Part shown: piece by piece, positions 1 through 9,989 of the stretch | Layout: each line of letters begins with the position of its first letter | How positions within the stretch are numbered: position 1 is the stretch's first letter | NCBI RefSeq assembly: GCF_003050785.1 | Contig: NZ_QAOH01000013.1 | Location: 42,790-106,789 of the forward strand | Length of the DNA: 64,000 nucleotides | Direction of reading: 5' to 3' | Source: Celeribacter persicus | GTDB taxonomy: Bacteria; Pseudomonadota; Alphaproteobacteria; Rhodobacterales; Rhodobacteraceae | Position numbers and translations under genes: made by a program | Notes under the pieces: generated by a model | The model's database searches: none | Told to the model about the DNA's origin: nothing | What the model saw: the letters and a program-made list of their open reading frames with translations, nothing else

Positions 1-216
1 CCGCGTGATGTGTTGCAATCGGTACGCCCCCATGACGGGGTGCATTGCGGCGTTTTCGCCATGCGCTCGCCGCATCGTCCGAACCCCATCGCCCTGTCGC
101 GGGTCCGGGTGCGGGCGGTGGAAGAGGCCGCGCTTGTGGTCGATGGACTCGATTGTCTCGACGGCACTGTTCTGGTCGATCTCAAGCCTGTTCCCTCCGC
201 GATGTCACAAAAATGA
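1..216 (+). CDS. trmO: TrmO-type tRNA methyltransferase, C-terminal part (5' end outside window)
   Basis: The open frame enters from the left edge and ends at a stop at 214-216. The segment GVFAMRSPHRPNPIALS followed by GLDCLDGTVLVDLKP is the signature end of the TrmO/TsaA (UPF0066) family, which N6-methylates t6A37 of certain tRNAs using S-adenosylmethionine. Only about 71 C-terminal residues are present, so the start and the rest of the SAM-binding barrel are unseen. The internal ATG at 10 is not a real start, because family residues continue upstream of it. Confidence 0.8.
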   Translation, partial: PRDVLQSVRPHDGVHCGVFAMRSPHRPNPIALSRVRVRAVEEAALVVDGLDCLDGTVLVDLKPVPSAMSQK

Positions 217-432
217 TTCGTTGAACCGCGAAGCGCTATGCCGGTGGGAAGGTCCGTTGAGGATTTGGCCTGAAATACATCCTGTGATTGTATTTTCTCG
301 CAGGTTTCCGTGCAAAACCGGGCGCTTGCTGCGGCTGCGAGGCCAAGTTTATGCTACCAGATGTAGTATGCTGATGGATTAGGCACAGATTGCTGCGCCG
401 CCCGATTTCGATGCTCCACAGGGCGGGCCGAC

Positions 433-441
433 TTATCCACA
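433..441 (+). promoter_or_regulatory. Perfect DnaA box TTATCCACA
   Basis: The nonamer TTATCCACA matches the DnaA consensus exactly. It is a single copy, so it is not an origin by itself. DnaA is known to act on nrd promoters in some bacteria, and the next gene downstream is a ribonucleotide reductase. The 600-bp distance makes that link an inference. Confidence 0.4.
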
Positions 442-603
442 AACACTCGCTTAAATTCTTAACGTTTTGCGTGAAACCCATGGGAAACAAAGGAAAATTA
501 GTTAACGTGCAGGGAGGCGAATCGAGCGTCCCTGTGGGCAAAATTCGTCAACGAAATTTTGCTCTCGAAAAGGGTAAATTTTGCGTTGACCAGTGGGCCG
601 TAA

Positions 604-651
604 CCGCTGCACATTGTGTGAGCCGGATGGGTGACACACTACATTTAGTCG
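604..651. promoter_or_regulatory. Paired NrdR-like boxes
   Basis: The two 16-mers at 604-619 (right half CACATTGTGT) and 636-651 (left half ACACTACATT) each match roughly 11-12 of 16 positions of the NrdR consensus ACACwATATATwGTGT. Their starts are 32 bp apart, the about three-turn spacing typical of NrdR box pairs. The pair precedes nrdJ, the expected target. Each box is degenerate, so this is a candidate site. Confidence 0.45.
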
Positions 652-1054
652 ATCCTGACTGGCGAGGGACAAGGGTCCCGGGGAACATATCCGACAAAGG
701 GCCGTGTGGGATCGGGGCGAATATGCCTTGTTTTCGCGGAAACGGACGGGGTGAAACACGGATATGACCACGGTGACCGAGGCGACGCACTGAGGCGAAT
801 CTCTATAGAACCGGACCTGCGCTGCGGGACCGGATAAGGTTGGGTTTGTCCGTTGCACAAGGCTGTCTTTCGCCGGATCAGAGCACAATATGTAGCTTTA
901 AGCTCTGAGGGCACAGGTGTGCGGCGGACACGCTCGGGCCTGTGGGTCGAGAGACCGGGGATCGGAGCCGTCAGGGGCGGGTCACCGGATGCAGTCAAGG
1001 GCGGGGCGTGGACGACACGCCGGGAACGCCGAAACAGATTTGGTCGGGGCAGAC

Positions 1055-4000
1055 ATGAAGATCGAACGCAAATTTACGACGGCAGGCAAGGACGCATATT
1101 CGGAGCTTGAGTTCACCACGACGAGTTCGGAGATTCGTAATCCGGACGGGACGATCGTTTTCAAACTGGACGATTGCGAGGTTCCCTCGAAATGGTCGCA
1201 AGTCGCCTCCGACGTCATCGCGCAGAAATATTTCCGCAAGGCGGGCGTGCCCGCGGCGTTGAAAAAGGTTCGCGAAAAAGGCGTGCCCTCCTTCCTCTGG
1301 CGTTCGGTCCCCGATGAAGACAAGCTCGCGAAACTCCCCGAAGAGGAGCGTTTCGGCGGTGAATCCTCCGCCAAACAAGTGTTCGACCGTCTGGCTGGCG
1401 CTTGGGCCTATTGGGGCTGGAAGGGGGGGTATTTCTCCTCCGAGGAGGACGCGAAAGCCTATTACGACGAAATGCGCTTCATGCTGGCTGCCCAGATGGG
1501 CGCGCCGAACAGCCCGCAATGGTTCAACACCGGTCTGCATTGGGCCTATGGCATCGACGGTCCGGGGCAGGGGCATTACTACGTGGACTATCAGTCCGGC
1601 GAACTGACCCGCTCGCAATCTTCCTATGAGCATCCGCAGCCGCATGCCTGTTTTATCCAGTCCGTCGCTGACGATCTGGTGCAGGAAGGTGGCATCATGG
1701 ACCTCTGGGTCCGCGAAGCACGCCTGTTCAAATACGGTTCCGGGACGGGCACCAACTTCTCCTCGCTGCGCGCCGCCAATGAAAGCCTTTCGGGCGGCGG
1801 TAAATCCTCCGGCCTCATGGGTTTCCTGAAAATCGGCGACCGTGCGGCGGGCGCGATCAAATCCGGCGGCACCACACGCCGTGCGGCCAAGATGGTGATC
1901 TGCGACATGGATCACCCGGACATCGAGGAATTCATCAACTGGAAGGTGATCGAAGAGCAGAAAGTGGCGTCCATCGTCGCGGGCTCGAAGATGCACGAAC
2001 GCCAGCTCAACGAGATTTTTGCCGCGATCCGCGCATGGGACGGTTCCGAAGAGGGCGCGTTCGACCCGAGTCAGAACACTGCGCTCAAGGCCGCGATCCG
2101 TGGCGCGAAACAGGTGGCAATCCCCGAAACCTACGTCAAACGCGTGCTCGATTACGCGAAACAGGGCTTTTCCTCGATCGAATTCCCGACCTATGACACC
2201 GATTGGGATTCCGAGGCCTATGCGTCGGTCTCCGGTCAGAATTCCAACAACTCCGTGCGCGTCACTGACGCTTTCCTCAAGGCGGTGAAAGACGATGCCG
2301 AGTGGGAGTTGCTGCGCCGTACCGATGGCAAGGTCTCGAAAGTGGTCAAGGCCCGCGAGCTCTGGGAGCAGGTCGGTCATGCCGCATGGGCTTGCGCCGA
2401 TCCGGGCATCCAGTTCCACGACACGATCAATGCTTGGCACACCTGCCCGGAAGACGGTCAGATCCGCGGTTCCAACCCGTGTTCCGAGTATATGTTCCTC
2501 GATGACACGGCCTGTAACCTCGCCTCGATGAACCTGCTGACCTTCCTGCGTGACGGTGAATTTGACGCGGAAAGCTACATGCATGCGACCCGCATCTGGA
2601 CGCTGACGCTGGAGATTTCCGTGATGATGGCGCAGTTTCCGTCCAAAGAAATCGCGCAATTGTCCTACGATTTCCGGACCTTGGGTCTTGGCTATGCCAA
2701 TATCGGCGGGCTGTTGATGAACATGGGTCTGGGCTATGACTCTGACGAGGGCCGCGCTTTGGCGGGTGCCCTGACCGCGATCATGACCGGCGTGTCCTAC
2801 GCGACCTCCGCTGAGATCGCGGGAGAGCTGGGCACCTTCTCCGGTTACCAACGCAACGCCGAGCACATGCTCCGCGTCATCCGCAATCACCGCACCGCTG
2901 CCTATGGCAAGACCACGGGCTATGAGGGGCTTTCGGTCAAGCCGGTCGCGCTCGATCACGCCAACTGCCCGGATGCACATCTTGTCGAGCTGGCGAAATC
3001 CGCATGGGATGAGGCCCTGAGCCTTGGCGAGAAAAACGGCTACCGCAACGCGCAGGTGTCGGTCATTGCCCCCACCGGCACTATCGGTCTGGTGATGGAT
3101 TGCGACACCACGGGGATCGAGCCGGACTTCGCGCTGGTGAAATTCAAGAAACTCGCGGGGGGCGGCTATTTCAAGATCATCAACCGCTCCGTGCCCGCAG
3201 CGCTCGAAAAGCTGGGCTATTCGTCGAGCCAGATCGAGGAAATCGTCTCCTATGCGGTCGGTCATGGCACCATCGGCAACGCGCCGGGGATCAACCACAC
3301 CGCGCTGATCGGTCATGGCTTCGGTCAGGCTCAGATCGACAAGATCGAAGCAGCACTTCCCTCCGCCTTCGACATCCGCTTCGTGTTCAACCAGTGGACG
3401 CTGGGTGAGGAGTTCTGCACCGGTACGCTCGGCATTCCGCAAGAGAAGCTGAACGATCCGTCCTTCGACCTGCTGCGCTCCTTGGGTTTCACGAAAAAGG
3501 ACATCGACGCCGCCAATGACCACGTTTGCGGCACGATGACGCTCGAAGGCGCGCCTTTCCTCAAGGAAGAGCATTACCACGTCTTCGATTGCGCCAATGC
3601 TTGTGGCAAGAAGGGCAAACGCTATCTCTCCGTCGAAAGCCACATCACCATGATGGCGGCGGCACAGAGCTTCATCTCCGGCGCGATCTCCAAGACGATC
3701 AACATGCCGAACGATGCGACCATCGAGGATTGCCTCGCGGCCTATGAGCTGTCCTGGTCTCTGGGCACCAAGGCCAACGCGCTCTACCGTGACGGCTCGA
3801 AACTGTCGCAGCCGCTCGCCACCGCTCTCATTGAGGACGACGAGGAGGCCGAGGAAATCCTCGCCACCGGTTCTGCGCAGGAAAAAGCTGCCGTTCTGGC
3901 CGAAAAGATCATCGAAAAAGTGGTGATCAAGGAAGTGGCGCGCGGCCGTGAGAAACTGCCGACCCGTCGCAAGGGCTATACCCAGAAATCCATCGTCGGT

Positions 4001-4750
4001 GGGCATAAGGTCTACCTGCGCACCGGCGAATACGAAGACGGCTCCCTGGGCGAGATCTTCATCGACATGCACAAAGAGGGCGCGGGCTTTCGGGCGATGA
4101 TGAACAACTTCGCCATCGCGGTCTCCGTCGGTCTCCAGTACGGCGTGCCGCTTGAAGAGTTCGTCGATGCTTTCACCTTCACCAAGTTCGAACCGGCGGG
4201 CATGGTGCAGGGCAACGACTCGATCAAGAACGCCACCTCGATCCTCGATTATATCTTCCGCGAACTGGCGGTGAGCTATCTCGACCGCACGGACCTCGCC
4301 CATGTCAAACCGCAAGGTGCGACATTCGACGATCTGGGTCGCGGCGAGGAAGAGGGCGTATCGAACGTCAAGGAACTGTCGGAAAACGCTGCCTCGAAGT
4401 CTTTGGAAGTGCTCAAGCATATTTCCTCCACCGGCTATCTGCGCAAACGCGTACCGCAGGAGCTGATGGTGCTTCAGGGCGGAATTCAGTCCGGTGCGAC
4501 CGCATTTACCGGCTCCATCGACCCGGAAGTGGCGCTTCAGACGCTGGTGCCGGAAACCAAGGCTGCCGCGAAAGCCGCCACCTCCGAGACGGCCCTGTCC
4601 TCGGGCGCGATCTCCATGGATGCGCGCACTAAGGCAAAGATGCAGGGCTATGAGGGCGAGGCCTGTGGCGAATGCGGCAACTACACGCTGGTGCGCAACG
4701 GCACCTGCATGAAATGCAACACCTGTGGCGCCACGTCGGGCTGTTCGTAA
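1055..4750 (+). CDS. nrdJ: Vitamin B12-dependent (class II) ribonucleoside-diphosphate reductase
   Basis: A 1231-residue class II ribonucleotide reductase, which makes deoxyribonucleotides with an adenosylcobalamin-generated thiyl radical and needs no oxygen. The catalytic NPCSE motif lies at residues 474-478 (Asn474, radical Cys476, Glu478). The redox partners are Cys487 (eleven residues later, as in other class II enzymes) and probably Cys199 in PHACF. A conserved [20 protein letters not shown] segment follows further on. The last 35 residues form a cysteine-rich zinc ribbon (CGECG...CMKCNTCG), which is thought to re-reduce the active site. ATG 1055 is chosen because the protein then begins MKIERKFTT, and the in-frame extension back to 917 is low-complexity. 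The frame is also open on the opposite strand, but that is a codon-bias shadow. Confidence 0.97.
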   Translation: MKIERKFTTAGKDAYSELEFTTTSSEIRNPDGTIVFKLDDCEVPSKWSQVASDVIAQKYFRKAGVPAALKKVREKGVPSFLWRSVPDEDKLAKLPEEERFGGESSAKQVFDRLAGAWAYWGWKGGYFSSEEDAKAYYDEMRFMLAAQMGAPNSPQWFNTGLHWAYGIDGPGQGHYYVDYQSGELTRSQSSYEHPQPHACFIQSVADDLVQEGGIMDLWVREARLFKYGSGTGTNFSSLRAANESLSGGGKSSGLMGFLKIGDRAAGAIKSGGTTRRAAKMVICDMDHPDIEEFINWKVIEEQKVASIVAGSKMHERQLNEIFAAIRAWDGSEEGAFDPSQNTALKAAIRGAKQVAIPETYVKRVLDYAKQGFSSIEFPTYDTDWDSEAYASVSGQNSNNSVRVTDAFLKAVKDDAEWELLRRTDGKVSKVVKARELWEQVGHAAWACADPGIQFHDTINAWHTCPEDGQIRGSNPCSEYMFLDDTACNLASMNLLTFLRDGEFDAESYMHATRIWTLTLEISVMMAQFPSKEIAQLSYDFRTLGLGYANIGGLLMNMGLGYDSDEGRALAGALTAIMTGVSYATSAEIAGELGTFSGYQRNAEHMLRVIRNHRTAAYGKTTGYEGLSVKPVALDHANCPDAHLVELAKSAWDEALSLGEKNGYRNAQVSVIAPTGTIGLVMDCDTTGIEPDFALVKFKKLAGGGYFKIINRSVPAALEKLGYSSSQIEEIVSYAVGHGTIGNAPGINHTALIGHGFGQAQIDKIEAALPSAFDIRFVFNQWTLGEEFCTGTLGIPQEKLNDPSFDLLRSLGFTKKDIDAANDHVCGTMTLEGAPFLKEEHYHVFDCANACGKKGKRYLSVESHITMMAAAQSFISGAISKTINMPNDATIEDCLAAYELSWSLGTKANALYRDGSKLSQPLATALIEDDEEAEEILATGSAQEKAAVLAEKIIEKVVIKEVARGREKLPTRRKGYTQKSIVGGHKVYLRTGEYEDGSLGEIFIDMHKEGAGFRAMMNNFAIAVSVGLQYGVPLEEFVDAFTFTKFEPAGMVQGNDSIKNATSILDYIFRELAVSYLDRTDLAHVKPQGATFDDLGRGEEEGVSNVKELSENAASKSLEVLKHISSTGYLRKRVPQELMVLQGGIQSGATAFTGSIDPEVALQTLVPETKAAAKAATSETALSSGAISMDARTKAKMQGYEGEACGECGNYTLVRNGTCMKCNTCGATSGCS

Positions 4751-4759
4751 GGAGAGACG

Positions 4760-5020
4760 ATGAACCTCGTTTTCGACATCGCCGGCCAACTTTGCGCGGC
4801 AGATCGCGTGACCATGCGGGGCAATACGCTTGAGGCCGAGTTCGACCGCAACGTGATGGGCGCGCTGGCCGATGCCTATCAGGGCGCGCGGGCGGTTTCC
4901 GTGCTGGGCGTGCCGTCTCTGAGCGTGACCTATTCGGTGCAGGACTACCGTGACACGGGCGAAGCGGGCTGCAAGGCCGTGTTCTCCGTCAACAGCTCGG
5001 CGGGCCGGGTGCTGCACTAA
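4760..5020 (+). CDS. Small hypothetical protein co-transcribed with nrdJ
   Basis: An 86-residue protein starting 9 nt after the nrdJ stop, with an AGGAGA ribosome-binding site 5 nt before its ATG, so it is almost certainly in the nrdJ operon. I do not recognise a family. It has no signal peptide or membrane segment, and it has two cysteines (near residues 12 and 70). The mix of short hydrophobic and acidic stretches suggests a small alpha/beta soluble protein. Linkage to nrdJ suggests a role in deoxynucleotide synthesis or its control, but nothing in the sequence proves this. Confidence 0.7.
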   Translation: MNLVFDIAGQLCAADRVTMRGNTLEAEFDRNVMGALADAYQGARAVSVLGVPSLSVTYSVQDYRDTGEAGCKAVFSVNSSAGRVLH

Positions 5021-5022
5021 AG

Positions 5023-5051
5023 GAATACGTTTTGCCCGACCCGCGGGCGAA
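5023..5051. repeat. Palindromic repeat, copy A
   Basis: This is a 29-bp unit beginning GAATACGTTTTGCCCGA, and 27 of 29 bases are repeated at 5114-5142. Each unit contains an inverted repeat (TTTTGCCCGA / CGGGCGAA) able to form a hairpin. It begins three bases after the stop of the preceding gene. Confidence 0.7.
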
Positions 5052-5065
5052 GCCGTCGCAAGGGC

Positions 5066-5090
5066 GCGAAAAGTGGGAACCAGTTTTCGC
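5066..5090. repeat. Interrupted palindrome GCGAAAA-g-TGG-gaa-CCA-g-TTTTCGC
   Basis: The arms GCGAAAA/TTTTCGC and TGG/CCA pair around a 3-nt loop. The AGTGGGAACC core resembles palindromic intergenic elements that are common in Rhizobiales genomes. It sits between the two 29-bp repeats, so the block is a small mosaic of palindromic units. Confidence 0.6.
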
Positions 5091-5113
5091 CGTTCGCCCT
5101 GAGGCGAATAAAA

Positions 5114-5142
5114 GAATACGTTTTGCCCGATCCTCGGGCGAA
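5114..5142. repeat. Palindromic repeat, copy B
   Basis: Second copy of the 29-bp unit at 5023-5051, with two mismatches, both in the hairpin loop region. In this copy the stem GCCCGA/TCGGGC is longer and stronger, as if the changes were compensatory. A further stem, GGAGCG/CGCTCC (5209-5228), follows. Confidence 0.7.
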
Positions 5143-5299
5143 ACGGGGTGGGGGCTTTCCATTCGACCCGGAAAGCCCTGAGTGAGGAGTTCTTGGAATT
5201 CCTTTTCTGGAGCGGATGCGTTCGCTCCCGACGCGGATCGGGCCGCAGGCATAAAATCTACCGGGCGGTATCAATATGAGCCCGATCAGCGAAACTACA

Positions 5300-5326
5300 G
5301 GGAGGTCTCAGGACCTCCCTTTTTTC
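5300..5326 (+). terminator. Rho-independent terminator of the nrdJ operon
   Basis: The stem GGGAGGTC (5300-5307), loop TCAG and GACCTCCC (5312-5319) are followed by six T residues. It is the first T-tailed hairpin after the nrdJ operon and reads on the plus strand. Confidence 0.85.
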
Positions 5327-5363
5327 TTGCCGTGATTTGGATCGCAGAGAGTGAAAGAGCACT

Positions 5364-5630
5364 TCAGGCGGCGGAAGCTTCTGCGGCGAGGGCGCGCAAA
5401 GCCTCTGCGAGTTCCGGAGCGGCAAAGCGTTGAATGGGATGCAATTGCGTGCAGATACGGACACCGTTTTCCATGTGCGTTTCGCAATACACCATGGTTC
5501 CGGCTTCGGGCATGTCGAATGCGCCGATGAGCGTTTCAGGACCGGTGGCATAGGCGAGAGGGCCGTGGTCGCTGCACCAAATCACCGCTTTATGGGCCTG
5601 CGGATCGGCCCAAAGAACTATCCCATCCAT
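5364..5630 (-). CDS. Conserved small hypothetical protein
   Basis: An 88-residue soluble protein with a folded-looking N-terminal half (VLWADPQAHKAVIWCSDHG) and an alanine-rich helical C-terminus. I do not recognise a named domain; the composition is like the short Rhodobacterales-only proteins often found as single genes. It converges with nrdJ and is divergent from the regulator gene on its other side. The ribosome-binding site before ATG 5630 is weak. Confidence 0.65.
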   Translation of the reverse strand: MDGIVLWADPQAHKAVIWCSDHGPLAYATGPETLIGAFDMPEAGTMVYCETHMENGVRICTQLHPIQRFAAPELAEALRALAAEASAA

Positions 5631-5731
5631 TTCAATGACTCTGAGTAAATGCTATTTGCCTGAACATTCATTTTTATCATGAGTATAAGTCTCATCATAT
5701 TTCGATTTATGTATCATTCTGGGATCATATA

Positions 5732-5757
5732 GACGCTCATAAGCGTCAGATTTTTTT
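5732..5757 (+). terminator. Orphan intrinsic terminator (possible small RNA 3' end)
   Basis: GACGCT (5732-5737), loop CATA, AGCGTC (5742-5747), then AGA and seven T residues. It reads on the plus strand, but the upstream gene is on the minus strand and ends elsewhere. It must therefore terminate a short transcript started between about 5640 and 5730, or attenuate the regulator gene downstream. Confidence 0.6.
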
Positions 5758-5890
5758 GACCCCCCGTAAATTGACGCAAAACAGTATCAATATGCACCAG
5801 AATGACGCATAATTTTGCATATTGGGGGGATGTCTCTCGGTCTCAGATGTTGGGACCATGCAAGTGGACGTGTTTGGACAGGAGAGGGCA

Positions 5891-6678
5891 GTGCGGGAAA
5901 AAGAATTGTCTCCCGTGCAGTTGCGCCATGTGTTCGGGGCGAATTTGCGCGCATTGTCTTCCGGAGCGCGGTCGATCTCGTCCCTGTGCCGCGCGCTTGA
6001 GATCAACCGCACACAATACAACCGCTATCTGAATGGCGAAGCCTTTCCCCGCCCGGACGTGCTTAACCGGATTTGCAAGCATTTCGACGTCGATGCCCGG
6101 ATTCTGCTCGAACCTCTGGAGACGATCACGCGCCAATCCTGCGCAGACGCGCTCGGCGAAATCTCAAGCCTGCTCTCCGATCTCGACATGCTCGACATCC
6201 CGGCCAAAACCCTGCCGGAAGGGGCCTATCTATATTACCGCGTGTCCTATTTCGTGCCCTCGGACATCAGTTGCTCCCTCATCGGGTTTCGGCGGGACGC
6301 CCATGGGGTGATGCGCATCCGGGGGTATATGCCCTATGCTTCGAGCGACCGCATCGGACTGCCGCGGGCGGCCTCTACACGAAGGTTGCGCGGGGTAGTG
6401 TTTCGTCAGTTGATGGGGTTTCCTTCATCATGTCGATGGAGCGCACTCCGCTCATGGTGCTGGGTGGTTTTGAACCGGGCTATCTTGGACTGGAAAACTT
6501 CTATTTCGGAAGTGCGGTTTCAATGCAGGATGTGCTTTCGACAACGCCCATCCTGCTGCAACGGCTGGAACCGTCTCTGGCCGCGATGATCTCCGCCCGT
6601 GACAGGATCGGCATCCATCCGAGGACGCATTCCCCGCCGTTGATCCGCGGCTATTTCGACAAGCACAAACCCGTGTAG
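5891..6678 (+). pseudogene. HTH (XRE-like) transcriptional regulator with a -1 frame disruption
   Basis: The first frame encodes an XRE-type helix-turn-helix (SSLCRALEINRTQYNRYLNG) followed by 'PDVLNRICKHFDVDARILLEPLE'. Family-like sequence (LYTKVARGS, MVLGGFEPG) then resumes in the -1 frame after about 6357-6375 and runs to 6678. The whole product would be about 262 residues. GTG 5891 is preferred because AGGAG lies 6 nt upstream; ATG 5858 is an in-frame alternative. A single missing base in the GC-rich CTGCCGCGGGCGGCC stretch explains the break. It could be true decay or a sequencing error; I see no slippery heptamer for programmed frameshifting. Confidence 0.7.
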
Positions 6679-6707
6679 TCTGTCGCCGATACGAAAGCCG
6701 ATACGAA

Positions 6708-6729
6708 AAAGGGCCCTGTGGGGCCCTTT
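6708..6729 (-). terminator. Terminator after ilvH (bidirectional shape)
   Basis: AAAGGGCCC-TGTG-GGGCCCTTT. On the minus strand the stem is followed by TTTTTC, which fits termination of the ilvBH transcript. On the plus strand it has only three T residues but may also stop the HTH gene. Confidence 0.75.
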
Positions 6730-6751
6730 GGTGTTTCTAGAGGAGCCGGGC

Positions 6752-7318
6752 TCAGGCCTTGCTGCCACGCGCGAGCGCTGCAACGCCGGTGCGGGCGGTT
6801 TCCACCAATCCCAGCGGGCGCATCAACTCGGCGAAAGCGTCGATCTTTTCCGAGGTGCCGGTCATCTCGAAGACAAAGCTTTCCAGTGTGCTGTCCACAA
6901 CATTGGCGCGGAAAATCTCCGCCAGACGCAGCGCCTCGATGCGGTTGTTGCCGGTGCCTTCGACCTTGAACAGTGCCAGTTCGCGTTCGATCGACGGGCC
7001 CTCGACAGTCAGGTCATGGACCTCATGCACGGGCACGATGCGCCCCACCTGCGCCTTGATCTGTTCGATCACATCGCGCGTGCCAGTCGTGACCACGGTG
7101 ATGCGCGAACGATGGCCCTCATGATCGACTTCGGCCACGGTCAGGCTTTCGATGTTGTAGCCCCGGCCCGAAAACAGACCGATGACGCGGGCCAGAACCC
7201 CCGCCTCGTTGTCGACCAGAACGGCGAGGGTGTGTTTTTCGATGACTTCCGCGTGGTAGTCACGAAGGTCATAGGCGGAATGGCTCGACGAGCCTTGTTG
7301 GATACGTAGGGCGGACAT
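6752..7318 (-). CDS. ilvH: Acetolactate synthase small (regulatory) subunit
   Basis: A 188-residue regulatory subunit that gives valine feedback control to IlvB in isoleucine, leucine and valine synthesis. The N-terminal ACT domain (HTLAVLVDNEAGVLARVIGLFSGRGYNIESL) and the C-terminal ALS_ss_C domain are complete. ATG 7318 is chosen because GGGAG lies a few bases upstream and the product begins MSALRIQQGS; the longer open frame to 7384 lacks these features. It lies 126 nt downstream of ilvB, with a 23-codon ORF between. Confidence 0.95.
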   Translation of the reverse strand: MSALRIQQGSSSHSAYDLRDYHAEVIEKHTLAVLVDNEAGVLARVIGLFSGRGYNIESLTVAEVDHEGHRSRITVVTTGTRDVIEQIKAQVGRIVPVHEVHDLTVEGPSIERELALFKVEGTGNNRIEALRLAEIFRANVVDSTLESFVFEMTGTSEKIDAFAELMRPLGLVETARTGVAALARGSKA

Positions 7319-7373
7319 GCTTTTCTCCCTTAATCCACGCGCTGCGTGGCGAATATCTCTGTAAATCCCGGGC

Positions 7374-7444
7374 TCACCCCGCAAGCCCCCAGGTCGCGAC
7401 CAGCGCGGCGAGGGCAGTGCGGAGCCATTTCCCGAAGCGTTTCA

Positions 7445-7445
<1 letters not shown>
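7374..7445 (-). CDS. Small ORF coupled to the end of ilvB (23 residues)
   Basis: The ATG overlaps the ilvB stop as TGATG, an arrangement typical of translational re-initiation. The product MKRFGKWLRTALAALVATWG... has a basic amphipathic start and a single hydrophobic helix, as expected for a small membrane-associated peptide. There is no known family. It may be a real small protein, or it may only keep ribosomes on the mRNA between ilvB and ilvH. Confidence 0.4.
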
Positions 7446-9193
<1,748 letters not shown>

Positions 9194-9234
9194 GTTGTTC
9201 TCCGTCTGCACATCGTCACTTTGTTTTCTGCAAT

Positions 9235-9304
9235 AAAAAAGCCCCCGCTGTTCAGTCGGGGGCGCATGGGTTCCATTATGGTCAACCGTCACCGGCCCAT
9301 GCGC
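9235..9304 (-). promoter_or_regulatory. ilv attenuator: terminator and competing hairpin
   Basis: On the minus strand GCCCCCG...CGGGGGC (9241-9263, stem extended by CAG/CTG) is followed by six T residues (9235-9240): an intrinsic terminator about 40 nt before the ilvB start. Directly upstream, two perfect 9-bp arms GCGCATGGG and CCCATGCGC (9296-9304 and 9262-9270) can pair. One arm lies inside the leader peptide codons and the other abuts the terminator stem. This is the arrangement of ribosome-mediated attenuation. Confidence 0.85.
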
Positions 9305-9336
9305 GTGTTCCCTACGAGTACAAGAATGCCAGACAT
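9289..9336 (-). CDS. ilv operon leader peptide MSGILVLVGNTRMGR
   Basis: A 15-residue ORF with AAAAGGA before its ATG encodes Ile-Leu-Val-Leu-Val at residues 4-8, all three end products of the pathway. It ends at TGA 9289-9291, 26 nt before the terminator stem. Scarcity of any branched-chain aminoacyl-tRNA would stall the ribosome here and alter leader folding. Such peptides are typical of ilv attenuators; this one is identified directly from sequence. Confidence 0.85.
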   Translation of the reverse strand: MSGILVLVGNTRMGR

Positions 9337-9439
9337 GGCGTTTCCTTTTGGGGCTCTGACCCTTACGGGCCCTTCATTGCGTGGGCGGGACATTAGGACC
9401 CGGCTGATCATGCGTCAACCGCAAAACATCCGCTTGATT

Positions 9440-9989
9440 GAATAAAATGTCGCAGCGCGGCATGTGTGTGAAATAATGTTAAAAGGGCTGACCTATTTTA
9501 TGCCATCTCCGGATTTGTGTGTGAGCCCGGGGCATGTTTGGGGGGAGCGAATTTGTAAGGTTTGCGGTAAGGGGCGCGTGATCAAGTGTCTCTGTCAGCG
9601 CCTTCTATATTCTGAAAAAGGCATCCGACCGAATTGCGGACTGGGTATCCGTTTCTCCGATGAGCCTGTAGCCAAACAAGGCGCGATACATTCGAGTGCA
9701 AGATAGAACATGGCACCACCCGCGGCCATCACGGGAGGAAGGGCGGGGTCAGGTATGACCCTGCCAAACCTTATGCCGTGGGACTGACAGAGTGCACTGA
9801 ATGCGCGCACAGCGGCGATCTGGAGAGACTACACCAAGGGTGTTCCGATCAGAGAGACATGGACAGACCGCGTGTCGTATTTCCCGAGATACCACGCGAC
9901 AGCCCTCCGGTATCACGCGATGAATTGGCGGGCTTTCTTCATTACACCAGTTCGCTGCCTTTGGTTTGATGGAGCGAGCCCCGCTCCCT
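9440..9989. other. 550-bp region without a convincing gene
   Basis: Short open frames exist on both strands (for example 9464-9706 plus and 9595-9810 minus), but none has a ribosome-binding site, a recognisable domain or the codon bias of its neighbours. A GC stem GGAGCG/CGCTCC (9971-9987) lies just past the stop of the following minus-strand gene, without a T-tract. Confidence 0.5.

Larger units (their letters stand above)
217..1054. other. 840-bp non-coding control region before nrdJ
   Basis: No open frame here looks like a protein. The region holds a perfect DnaA box (433-441), an imperfect hairpin GCAAAATTCG/CGAAATTTTGC (538-562), and two NrdR-like boxes (604-619 and 636-651). If the NrdR-like boxes mark the promoter, nrdJ has an unusually long leader of roughly 350-400 nt. 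I could not match that leader to a known riboswitch. Confidence 0.5.

Noticed and set aside
730..1054. Cobalamin riboswitch in the nrdJ leader
   Set aside because: GGGGTGAAACACGG and CGCACTGAG faintly recall B12-box parts, but spacing is too long, and the conserved GCCACTG and the surrounding helices are not met.
995..5017. 1340-codon open frame antisense to nrdJ
   Set aside because: High GC and codon bias keep the opposite strand open. Its translation is Arg/His/Gly-rich without domains, while the plus strand has all NrdJ motifs.
6340..6390. Programmed -1 frameshift in the HTH regulator
   Set aside because: No X-XXY-YYZ slippery heptamer or nearby stimulatory stem was seen; simple mutation or sequencing error is more likely.
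9464..9810. Two 70-80-residue ORFs in the 9.4-9.9 kb gap
   Set aside because: No ribosome-binding site, no domain, and unlike local codon usage.
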